Below, one piece after another: positions 34,663 through 42,340 of a stretch of 43,883 bases of DNA. Below the pieces are notes generated by a model that searched no databases, was not told where the DNA came from, and saw nothing but the letters and a program-made list of their open reading frames with translations. Numbering within the stretch: the first letter of the stretch is position 1; every line of letters begins with the position of its first letter. The position numbers and the translations under genes are program-made. Source of the DNA: Pelagicoccus mobilis (GTDB lineage: Bacteria; Verrucomicrobiota; Verrucomicrobiia; Opitutales; Opitutaceae); NCBI RefSeq assembly GCF_016595505.1, contig NZ_JAENIL010000056.1, positions 1 through 43,883 of the forward strand, in the 5' to 3' direction.

Positions 34663-36144
34663 ATGCCTCTTTCTAATACGAAGCCCAATATTCTATATAT
34701 CATGACCGACCAGCAGCGTTTCGACGCGATGTCGGCTCATGGCGGCCTCGCCCAAACCCCGCACCTAGATCGACTGAGCCAAGAAGGAGCAAACTTCCAC
34801 GGATTCTTTTCGAATGCCCCGGTCTGCGTCCCTTCGCGGTGCTCTCTCTTCAGCGGGCAATACACCTTGACGCACGGCGTACTCGAAAACGACGGTCGAC
34901 TCTCCGAAGACTCCCCCTTCCTGCCAAAGGATCTGGCGGAAAACGGATACAGCCTAGGCTATTTCGGAAAAAACCACCTTCTCGACGATCAAGATCCGAG
35001 ACTATCAATCTTCGACGCCTTCGACATCTGCGAGGATGCCAATTGCGTAAAAGAAGATCTACGCGAAGTTCGCCAGGAATTCCTCGACTATCGAAAAGCT
35101 CGAGGAGAACGACTCGGAGAATTCGGCAGCTGGGCCTCGGCTGACTTCCACGACTATCCAGAAGAAGTCACCGCCCCCTACATTCTAAGGGAGAAGGCTA
35201 TCCAATTTATCGACCAGCACGACCGCAAGGATCCCTTCTGTGTCGTTCTTTCCTTCGAAGATCCACACGTGCCTCATGTAGCCCCCAAGCGCTTTGAAGC
35301 GACGCATCCACCTGAAGAGATGCCGATACCGAGCTACCCAGAGGAAACCTTCCAAAACAAAGCATCACGCTACGACATAAAGCGGATCGCCCAAGGTTCA
35401 GCTGACGCCACAGATAGCGACAAGCAAAAGTACATCGCAGTCTACCACGCAATGATCAGCTGGATCGACGAGAATGTTGGAGCCGTACTTGATCATCTCG
35501 AGAAAACGGGCCTCAAAGAGGACACCATCGTCGTATTCACTTCCGACCACGGCGACTTCGCTTTCCACTGGGGCATGTGCAAGAAGGACCTCGATCTAGT
35601 CGACCACCTCTTACACGTTCCCGGCATTATATCATGGCCTGGCAAGATCGAACCTCGGGATATTCCCGCTTCTCAAACCCTTGCTGAAGCGATCGATCTC
35701 TTCCCTACGCTGCTAGATTTCGCAGGCATCGACATTCCGAAAGAGAGCCAAGGCAAGTCTCTAAAACGATTTCTACTCAATGAAACCGACTCGCACAAGC
35801 AGCTCGTGTATTCTGACATCTGCTACGAGTGGATGAAGAATCCGTACAAGGACTACGATGCCTTTATAGATGACTGGAAAAAGGCATCTGTAAGCAATGA
35901 GCCTCATCTCCTCAGATGGACCGCCCCATTCAACGTACCTGGTGACCACTCCCGAGCAGTCCGTAGCCAACAATGGAAATACATTTGGTACCACGATGGA
36001 CACGAGGAGCTCTATCACGTCGAGGAAGACCCAGAAGAGTTCTTTAATTTGGCTATCGATCCCGCCTACGCCGACACCCTCGCAGCGATGCGCCAACAGC
36101 TAAAAGAAGCTCCCGCAAGCAAAGCCAAAACCGAGGCCTCCTAA
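34663..36144 (+). CDS. Sulfatase, S1 (formylglycine) family, no signal peptide
   Basis: Predicted sulfatase of 493 aa. It starts MPLSNTKPNILYIMTDQQRF, with no signal peptide, so probably cytoplasmic, unlike the sulfatase at 17470. The metal-binding Asp and DQQ of the N-terminal strand are present. PVCVPSRCSLFSGQY is the CxPSR signature, with C55 converted to formylglycine. YFGKNHL supplies the active-site Lys and His, and FTSDHGDFAFHWG the second metal site. The last 80 residues (SQQWKYIWYHDGHEELYHVEEDPEEFFNLA) are typical of the family. DQQRFD and the HG loop resemble arylsulfatase/choline-sulfatase-like members, but in this locus a sulfated oligosaccharide is more likely. A clear terminator follows. 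Confidence 0.92.
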   Translation: MPLSNTKPNILYIMTDQQRFDAMSAHGGLAQTPHLDRLSQEGANFHGFFSNAPVCVPSRCSLFSGQYTLTHGVLENDGRLSEDSPFLPKDLAENGYSLGYFGKNHLLDDQDPRLSIFDAFDICEDANCVKEDLREVRQEFLDYRKARGERLGEFGSWASADFHDYPEEVTAPYILREKAIQFIDQHDRKDPFCVVLSFEDPHVPHVAPKRFEATHPPEEMPIPSYPEETFQNKASRYDIKRIAQGSADATDSDKQKYIAVYHAMISWIDENVGAVLDHLEKTGLKEDTIVVFTSDHGDFAFHWGMCKKDLDLVDHLLHVPGIISWPGKIEPRDIPASQTLAEAIDLFPTLLDFAGIDIPKESQGKSLKRFLLNETDSHKQLVYSDICYEWMKNPYKDYDAFIDDWKKASVSNEPHLLRWTAPFNVPGDHSRAVRSQQWKYIWYHDGHEELYHVEEDPEEFFNLAIDPAYADTLAAMRQQLKEAPASKAKTEAS

Positions 36145-36174
36145 CGAAGACTTTCACATCCATAATCCTAATAC

Positions 36175-36207
36175 AAAAGCTCTAGCTCAATCGGCTAGAG
36201 CTTTTTT
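36175..36207 (+). terminator. Intrinsic terminator of the second sulfatase gene
   Basis: AAAAGCTCTAGC (36175-36186) pairs with GCTAGAGCTTTT (36194-36205) around a 7-nt loop, and the T-run reads on. It lies 30 bp after the sulfatase stop. This is the clearest terminator in the window. Confidence 0.9.
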
Positions 36208-36352
36208 ATTGCTTAGCGGCCACAGCACCAAGGTAGAGCCCGTTATCCCCAACGGGCACCCTCAAAACAAATGGCCATTGGGACAACGGACGCTACCTTC
36301 CTGACAGCAAAAACATCAAATCTGTTGCGGATGGTACAATGACACAAAAAAA

Positions 36353-36505
36353 TGGTTCATCACCAAATGCAGTGGAAGAGAACCCAACCTACAAGTCCCG
36401 CCTTTAGGCGGCAACCCCAAGCAGCGAAAGCCGATAAACCCGCTGAAGCGGGAACACCAACAGTCTCGCCTCAAACAGCAATCCAATGGATTTGGTGATG
36501 AACCA
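36353..36505. repeat. 16-bp inverted repeat pair enclosing two hairpins
   Basis: TGGTTCATCACCAAAT (36353-36368) is the exact reverse complement of 36490-36505. The enclosed 121 bp contain CCGCC-TTTA-GGCGG (36398-36411) and CCCGCT-GA-AGCGGG (36439-36452). Just outside, GCTCGC-A-GCGAGC lies at 36535-36547. The layout suggests either a REP/BIME-like composite or a small non-autonomous element. Confidence 0.6.
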
Positions 36506-36580
36506 AAAAAAGCGCCTCCCTTTGTAGGGCCGCCGCTCGCAGCGAGCCGCAAAGCCCAAAGGGGAAAGGCGAACTAAGAT

Positions 36581-36739
36581 ATAGGTATTCAACCACCTAT
36601 GACACCGATATTCACCGATAACACCCCAAAAACGAGCCGATCCCCTCCACAAACATCGGTGCAAATCGGCGCTATCGGTGGTTCTCAACAACATTTCAGG
36701 ATCACTCAGTGCTCTCAGTGCACTCCGTGGTTAAAAACA
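36581..36739. repeat. Block of short inverted and direct word repeats
   Basis: CACCGAT occurs at 36603 and 36613, and ATCGGTG/ATCGGCG at 36655, 36665 and 36674 in the opposite orientation. ATAGGT (36581) pairs with ACCTAT (36595). CTCAGTGCTCTCAGTGCACT followed by CCGTGGTT (36706-36733) is the same kind of repeat as at 17431. It looks like a decayed intergenic repeat cluster. Confidence 0.5.
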
Positions 36740-36920
36740 CACTCCAATCAACACTGCCCACTCAACCTCGAATCCCAACGTAAGCCCAAAGTCCTATATC
36801 CAGATTCTCCACCTCATGATACAGTGTATCCAGATTCAGAAACGCACCGGCGAACAAAGCCACGATCCGAATCGCACAATTTCAAGTTTGATAGTTTAGG
36901 GTAATACATAGGGGTAGTAA

Positions 36921-36955
36921 AAACGGCGGTCTCACAGAGATCGCCGTTTGTTTTT
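36921..36955. terminator. Isolated bidirectional terminator hairpin
   Basis: AAACGGCGGTCTC (36921-36933) pairs with GAGATCGCCGTTT (36937-36949) at 12 of 13 positions around an ACA loop. T-rich sequence follows on the plus strand and also on the minus strand. No annotated gene ends here on either strand. Confidence 0.65.
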
Positions 36956-37039
36956 GGTTCATCGCCCTTTTGCGGGGAGAGTTTCCTCCTTACGAAATCT
37001 CCATATGCAGCAGTTTCCACTGTCTTTGCGGATAAACAC

Positions 37040-37077
37040 AAAAAAATGGGCACTGCGAACGAATCCGAAGTGCCCAT
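37040..37077 (-). terminator. Intrinsic terminator downstream of the right TonB receptor
   Basis: ATGGGCACT (37046-37054) pairs exactly with AGTGCCCAT (37069-37077). On the minus strand it is followed by a T-run. It lies about 70 bp past the receptor stop. Confidence 0.8.
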
Positions 37078-37082
37078 GGCGG

Positions 37083-37127
37083 AAATTTAAAAGGCATCGA
37101 GCGAGTTACTCAACTTCACTCGATGCC
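37083..37127 (-). terminator. Second hairpin after the right TonB receptor
   Basis: GGCATCGAG (37093-37101) pairs with CTCGATGCC (37119-37127). On the minus strand TTTTAAATTT follows. With the next hairpin it forms a tandem terminator. Confidence 0.6.
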
Positions 37128-37145
37128 CAGGTTTTAAAAGGGAAC

Positions 37146-40100
37146 CTAGAACGAGAAAGTGTTCGAGATCTTCCAGCTTGCGCCCTCCCGGATACGGAAG
37201 CGGTTCGCGTTTCCGAATGGATCCGTAGAGATAGGTACGAGCTCATTGTCGCCAAACGCGTTGTAGATGTTCAGCTGGACCTTGTAGTCGATCCTGTCAC
37301 TGAGCTTCAACTTGTAGCTAGCCCAGAGGTCGAAGGTCTCGTATCCATCATCAAATACAGGATTCGTGATGTCTGGTAGATCCGCGTTTTCTTCGCTCGG
37401 CAAGTAATCGATAGCAGCCTTGTCCTCCCAACGAAGAGCGCCGCCGAGTCCGAGACCCTTGAACTTACCGTCTGTGAAGCTGTAGTTCGTGATCAGGTTT
37501 GCACGCCACTCACGCACCTCCGGCTGGATTTGACCATTCAAGGAGAGAAGCTTGAGGTAATCACCACGGTAGGTCGGGTAGATGTTTACACGGACACCTG
37601 GGCTAGCAGACCACCATACTGGCATCTCGCCAACTGGCGTATTCATAATCGCATTATCTACGAAAGCAGATACGTCGAGGAAGCTCTGACCAGGAACCTT
37701 GTCGCGGATCGCTTCAGTGCGCGATGCGTTGATCGCGATACGCCAGTTCTCATTCGGATTTGCCATGAACTCGAACTCTTGACCTTCCGATACTGCGTCT
37801 TCGGTGAACTTGTGGTTCGCAGGGCGAGAAGCACGAGTGTCACGACGATGAGACGGCGCCCATGGTCCCGTTACCCACGCATCGATGAAGTCAGGGAACT
37901 GCTCTTGAAGATCGATTTCGAATTGCTCCCACGCTGGCAGGATCTCGTTTTCCAAGTACTCAGGATTCGGATGGGAGCTGATGTCCCAGTTGCCTTCCTT
38001 GAAGTCACCGTAAGAACGGGTCGGAACGAAGATAGCTTGCTGAAGAGCCCACATAGCGCCGATGTCACCAGTCGTGTTCTGGTTAGTAACAACCGTCTTG
38101 TAGTCAGTCGCACGGAACGAGTACTTACCATCCTTAGTAGAGAGCAAGATGCTGTATTCCTCAGTGCTACCCTGCGGAGGAGGCAAAGGAAGACCATACG
38201 CATCGAGACGTCCAGCGGCTGGTTGCGCATTCTCACCTTCGTTGTAGTAGAAACTAACATTGAAAGGAAGCGGATCGTTGTCTCCCAAGAGCTTGTTGAC
38301 GTGCAAAGCTCCACTCCAGTTACGCGTGATAGTTTCCAAACGCTCGTCGACCAAGTCACCTGGATTGATCGGACTTGTGAAGTTGTAAGCAGAAGGACGA
38401 ACGTCAGCCAAATCTGGATAGTCGATGCTGTAATCAGGTCCGCCAGTCCAGACGCGGTCTGCCGCTCTCAAAGAGAGTGAGTCCGCGGTGTCTTCGCGAT
38501 AACCATAGAGACCGACGATCGCATCGTTTAGAAGGTGTCCCTGCCAAACTGCAACATTGGAACTGATGTCGAGATTAGAAAGGTCAGCACGAGTCGTCAG
38601 GTAATCCTGGTTAGACATTCCAGCCACACGACCGTCATCAAGCGCGCTCACAACGTTGAAGGTGTAGTCTCTCCAACCACGGTAGTTCGCTGGATTGGCA
38701 GACTGGAAATCGTAAGCTTCCGTACGCTCATCGTTTGGATCTGGCCAAACAGCTGTCGGATCGACACCTGTCGCTGTCCAAGTTGTATCGAACGCTTGGA
38801 TAGATACAGGACCACTGTAAGGAAGAACGAAGTCGTTCAGGCGTTGAACGTTCGCACCAGAGGCTGAGCTGAGACCACGAAGATCGCCGCTCAAGTAAGC
38901 CTTGACGCTAACGTTGCTGTTCTCGCCGCCAAACTGATGGTAGTAATCTGGGCCAAACATCGCGAGATTCATGCGACGGTTGTCAGAAGTAGTCTCCTCT
39001 GCTGAATGCAAGAGAGTGAAACGGTGGCTACCGAGCAGGTTTGGCAAGAATCCGTCGTTGTCATCACGGAAGTCATACTCCGCGAACAACTGAGCACGGT
39101 AGGCGCTACGCTCGGTTTCCCTGTTTCCAGTACCGCTATCACGCAGTTCCTCAGAAATGTAGGCACGACCTACGTCGGGGTTTGCGGATACAGCATTTCC
39201 TGCATCCATGGCGCCGTTCGCCAATTGCTCATTGATGTCCATACGGAGGCGATACTCCCAGCCGAAGATACCAAATGAGCCACGCTCGATGTTTTCTTCG
39301 TACAGAGCGAGGTTGTATCCAATTTTTCCATCTAGGAAGGTGTGGCTGATAGAAGCTTCATAAGCGTCCCAGTCAGTGTTTTCCTGCTTGTTAGGACCAT
39401 CGAGCAAGTTGTTGTAGAAGTCGAAAATGCCGACATCACTGATCGTGGCATCTTCCCAGAAACTACCGCCAGCTCCGTACTGTCCTGTATTTGAGGACCA
39501 AGCACGCGTTCCGTCCATACCTTGCGAACGGTTGTTGTCGCCGTAGATGTTTCCGCCCTCGCCGTCGTAGACGAGAACTCCCGTTTCATCATAAGCTCCG
39601 AACGCAAACGTACGTTCGCGGAAAACCTGGTACGGATTGTTGGAATTCACCTGGAAAGCTGGGCCATCCATGAAGATCGGAGTGGTGAGTCCATTGTAGT
39701 TGTTCCCTTCATTACGATCGAGGAAACCATCCGTGTCGTTCAGGTGATTAACCGTACGGCCGCCAAGACCACCTGGACGCCCGGAGTAGGTTGCAGCAGT
39801 GAATGGAACGAAGTTTCCATCTGCATCGCGTTCCGTAATCGGATTCCAGAACGGAGTGATGCGGTCACCTGGCGTAAGCGTACGCGGGCGATTGGATGTG
39901 ATAGAACCAGACTCGAAGTTAGCAGTCACCTCGAACATGGAGCTGTCCGAGTTCATGAAGTCCGGACGCCACAGGCCTGCCACATATAGACGGCGATCCT
40001 CTTCGTAAGCCGGCTTTTGGCGGAACTTCTGGTCGTCGTTCAATACGCCAGCAAACACAGCCAACTTGTCCTCTACGAGAACCTTGTTGTATTTGAGATT

Positions 40101-40745
40101 CGTACGGATGCTGCCAAACTTGTCGAAAGACACCTGCACTTCTCCATCGGTACCACCCATGTTCGCGCCCTTGGTGGTCGCATTGATAACACCAGATGGG
40201 CTACCGAGACCAAAGAGGATCGAGTTAGGTCCGCGAAGAAGATCAACGCGATCAACGACGTATCCATCCCAAGGAATTCCAGAAGAGAAGTAGTTACGAG
40301 TATTGTCAGCTCGGTTCAAACCACGAACCCGTGTATTCGCGTTCGGATTTCCGAAAAGGCCGTTCTCACGAGCAACACTACCTCCAGTGACACCACCAGA
40401 GTAGTTACCCCGAGGACCCCCTACTTCCGTATTCACAGCGTAGGTGAGAACAGTCTCGTTATCGACACCGCCCACATCCTCGAGCATTTCTTCAGTCAAG
40501 ACAGAGATCGATGATCCGATGTCCGACAAATCAGTACGAAAACGAGTACCGGCCAAACTGGAAGTAGCGCGATAACCAACATTTTCGGAACCTTCTACCG
40601 TGAATGGAGAGAGCTCGAAAATCTCCTCCTCTTCATCAGCCGCATCCTGTGCGTAGATGCTGCTGGTGCTGGCGCATAAGACACCAGTCAGAAGCGCCAG
40701 CGCTCGACGCTGAACTTCTCTTGAACGACCCTTGTTGTTAATCAT
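37146..40745 (-). CDS. TonB-dependent outer-membrane receptor, SusC-like, Opitutae type (second)
   Basis: Predicted outer-membrane oligosaccharide transporter; 1199 aa from an ATG at 40745. A basic start and hydrophobic core (RRALALLTGVLCAS) give a signal peptide ending at YAQ. An acidic run leads to FELSPFTVE (43-51) and GYRATSSLAGTRFRT, the same layout as the left receptor. The plug carries RVRGLNRADNTRNYF and LRGPNSILFG. The barrel ends in NTFSF with a terminal Phe. The two receptors align over their whole length but are clearly diverged, so they probably take different oligosaccharides. No SusD gene is adjacent. Two motif B dyads lie in the 394-bp gap upstream, and two terminators follow the stop. 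Confidence 0.94.
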   Translation of the reverse strand: MINNKGRSREVQRRALALLTGVLCASTSSIYAQDAADEEEEIFELSPFTVEGSENVGYRATSSLAGTRFRTDLSDIGSSISVLTEEMLEDVGGVDNETVLTYAVNTEVGGPRGNYSGGVTGGSVARENGLFGNPNANTRVRGLNRADNTRNYFSSGIPWDGYVVDRVDLLRGPNSILFGLGSPSGVINATTKGANMGGTDGEVQVSFDKFGSIRTNLKYNKVLVEDKLAVFAGVLNDDQKFRQKPAYEEDRRLYVAGLWRPDFMNSDSSMFEVTANFESGSITSNRPRTLTPGDRITPFWNPITERDADGNFVPFTAATYSGRPGGLGGRTVNHLNDTDGFLDRNEGNNYNGLTTPIFMDGPAFQVNSNNPYQVFRERTFAFGAYDETGVLVYDGEGGNIYGDNNRSQGMDGTRAWSSNTGQYGAGGSFWEDATISDVGIFDFYNNLLDGPNKQENTDWDAYEASISHTFLDGKIGYNLALYEENIERGSFGIFGWEYRLRMDINEQLANGAMDAGNAVSANPDVGRAYISEELRDSGTGNRETERSAYRAQLFAEYDFRDDNDGFLPNLLGSHRFTLLHSAEETTSDNRRMNLAMFGPDYYHQFGGENSNVSVKAYLSGDLRGLSSASGANVQRLNDFVLPYSGPVSIQAFDTTWTATGVDPTAVWPDPNDERTEAYDFQSANPANYRGWRDYTFNVVSALDDGRVAGMSNQDYLTTRADLSNLDISSNVAVWQGHLLNDAIVGLYGYREDTADSLSLRAADRVWTGGPDYSIDYPDLADVRPSAYNFTSPINPGDLVDERLETITRNWSGALHVNKLLGDNDPLPFNVSFYYNEGENAQPAAGRLDAYGLPLPPPQGSTEEYSILLSTKDGKYSFRATDYKTVVTNQNTTGDIGAMWALQQAIFVPTRSYGDFKEGNWDISSHPNPEYLENEILPAWEQFEIDLQEQFPDFIDAWVTGPWAPSHRRDTRASRPANHKFTEDAVSEGQEFEFMANPNENWRIAINASRTEAIRDKVPGQSFLDVSAFVDNAIMNTPVGEMPVWWSASPGVRVNIYPTYRGDYLKLLSLNGQIQPEVREWRANLITNYSFTDGKFKGLGLGGALRWEDKAAIDYLPSEENADLPDITNPVFDDGYETFDLWASYKLKLSDRIDYKVQLNIYNAFGDNELVPISTDPFGNANRFRIREGASWKISNTFSF

Positions 40746-40888
40746 TAGGTATATAGTTTTAGTTTAATAGATACGTAACGCACCACTTCACACCTCGCCT
40801 GGGCAAAGGCTTAGAACCAACGGGCTTCTAAAACGAATATCTAAGCTTATAGATATCTATCGAGGTATAAGATGGGGTGGGGATCTGA

Positions 40889-40901
40889 TTTAACGGTTCG
40901 C
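40889..40901. promoter_or_regulatory. Putative LacI-family operator, motif B (one weak arm)
   Basis: TTTAACGGTTCGC keeps the left arm and centre of the dyad, but the right arm is degenerate. It lies 144 bp upstream of the right TonB receptor. Confidence 0.35.
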
Positions 40902-41009
40902 TCCTTCAAGCATATATAACTTTTGGAGCATCCTTGCTCGTCGCCCTAGGTTTCGTGCGACAATGACTAAAATCGCATGTTTTTTGGGGAATCCAAATGG
41001 AGCCAAAAT

Positions 41010-41022
41010 AAATCCGTTTATT
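41010..41022. promoter_or_regulatory. Putative LacI-family operator, motif B
   Basis: TAAATCCGTTTAT sits inside the longer dyad AATAAATCCGTTTATT (41008-41023). It is 265 bp upstream of the right TonB receptor and 118 bp after the oxidoreductase stop. Confidence 0.55.
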
Positions 41023-41139
41023 AAACAGTAAAAACGCTTCTAAAAGGCACCTTACAAACTCAATTCCAACGCTTTACAAGCCTTCAAGGAGAATCTTCTG
41101 TCCGTTGAAACAGTCAGATCCCAATCGTCCCCCAAAGCC

Positions 41140-42207
41140 TTAAGCAGGTACACCAGTGGATACACTTCTAAGAAGCGCCTGAACATCCACTACTTGCTTC
41201 TGATCCGCCGACATAAAGGCAGCAAATAGCAACGCCATACACTGCATATTATCATTCAGATTCGTTGGGTGACAATCAACCCTCGAACAAACCCAATCAA
41301 CAAAACGCCTAAAAAGATACAACGTCCCTTTATTGGTTTTATCAGGCGCGTAATCACCGATCAATTCACTCTGCAATCCACCGGGAAAAGTCTCGCAGCC
41401 TTTGAGAACCTGAAGCTTCTGATGATCAAGCAACAGGGAGCCGTAGCTGCAATCCGCACGAATGTATTCATTTCTCCATGTACTGATACCGGCTTGCACC
41501 GTCCACGAACCTTCGAGGGCGAACCGAACTCCATTGTCCATTTCTACGGATACAATCGAACTCGCACACTTCGAAAACGCCGACCCCAGCGACGGATACG
41601 CCATATGATAAACATGAGAAGGCTTACCTCCCGCACATCTCCTCAGCATATCCAAAATATGGATTCCAGCCTCGTTTAAGTAGGGATAAGGATGGTCCGC
41701 TCGGTACCGAGCTCTCGCCTCCCCGTTCCAGCTCAAACGCGCGAACATATACTCCAATTCCCCGGGGCTACGGTCCTTGAGTACTTTGGCGAAAGCCCTC
41801 TTTTCAGTCTCGAACTGGGCGCTCATGTTCACGGCAGCCTTCACTCCGGCCGCTTCAATCGCAGCTTGAACACGGACGCAACTCTCGAGCGAGTCGCTCA
41901 CAGGCTTCTCGATAAAGAGATGAGCGCCAAGCTCTGCAGCCTTGATACAAGCTTCTTCGTGCGCGAAAAACGGCGAAGCGACAATGACTATGTCAGGTCG
42001 GATCTTCTCTAGATCGTCCAAATCTGCATAACCATCCGACTCATCCAACCCCATTGCCTCGAGCGCCATGCGCAATCGTTCTGGATCCGGCTCAATCACG
42101 CCTACTGGCTTGATCAATCCTTCACTAGCAAGCACAGGCAAGGCGTCATCAGCGTACGCCATAAATCCGTGAGCTCCGGCTCCAATTAAAACAACTTTAG
42201 GTATCAT
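41140..42207 (-). CDS. Gfo/Idh/MocA-family NAD(P)-dependent oxidoreductase
   Basis: Cytoplasmic sugar-type dehydrogenase or oxidoreductase; 355 aa. A Rossmann fold opens the protein (VVLIGAGAHGFMAY, a variant of GxGxxG). IVIVASPFFAH follows, then the family signature FIEKPVSDSL with K101 as the conserved catalytic or cofactor-site Lys. The C-terminal alpha/beta domain contains EAGIHILDMLRRCAGGKP, which has the GxHxxD pattern of the family's active site. Members oxidise or reduce sugars, inositols and sugar acids. It follows the GH1 gene on the same strand by 133 bp, with a motif B dyad in between, so it may have its own promoter. The exact substrate is unknown. Confidence 0.9.
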   Translation of the reverse strand: MIPKVVLIGAGAHGFMAYADDALPVLASEGLIKPVGVIEPDPERLRMALEAMGLDESDGYADLDDLEKIRPDIVIVASPFFAHEEACIKAAELGAHLFIEKPVSDSLESCVRVQAAIEAAGVKAAVNMSAQFETEKRAFAKVLKDRSPGELEYMFARLSWNGEARARYRADHPYPYLNEAGIHILDMLRRCAGGKPSHVYHMAYPSLGSAFSKCASSIVSVEMDNGVRFALEGSWTVQAGISTWRNEYIRADCSYGSLLLDHQKLQVLKGCETFPGGLQSELIGDYAPDKTNKGTLYLFRRFVDWVCSRVDCHPTNLNDNMQCMALLFAAFMSADQKQVVDVQALLRSVSTGVPA

Positions 42208-42289
42208 AGGGTGGGCACAAAAAACCGCAGCAATTCAGCGGTGAACCCAAAGCACCACAAGAGGACGGTCGAGGCTTCTCAACTTTTAG

Positions 42290-42302
42290 TTAATCCGTTT
42301 AG
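42290..42302. promoter_or_regulatory. Putative LacI-family operator, motif B
   Basis: TTAATCCGTTTAG differs from the best copy (28216) only in its last base. It lies 82 bp upstream of the oxidoreductase start, after the GH1 stop. Confidence 0.58.
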
Positions 42303-42340
42303 ACAACTGCCAAGTCAACTGCGACCCGGCGACCCGCCAC

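Larger units (their letters stand above)
36208..37039. other. Structured non-coding region
   Basis: About 830 bp without a credible gene. The short frames here, such as 36316-36552 on the minus strand, translate hairpins. The contents, left to right, are: an inverted repeat pair enclosing hairpins (36353-36505), a GC-rich cruciform-like stretch (36510-36575), a block of CACCGAT/ATCGGTG words (36581-36680), a CTCAGTG repeat (36704-36739), two TATCCAGATTC direct repeats (about 36800 and 36829), and an isolated terminator (36921-36955). Confidence 0.6.
40746..41139. other. Intergenic region upstream of the right TonB receptor
   Basis: This 394-bp stretch has no gene. It holds motif B dyads at 40889 and 41010 and an AT-rich palindrome (ATATCTA...TAGATAT, 40837-40856) about 95 bp before the receptor start. 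The receptor promoter should lie here. Confidence 0.5.

Noticed and set aside
36316-36552. 78-aa open frame on the minus strand in the non-coding region
   Set aside because: It translates through hairpin repeats (36398-36452, 36535-36547) and resembles spurious proteins called from intergenic repeats.
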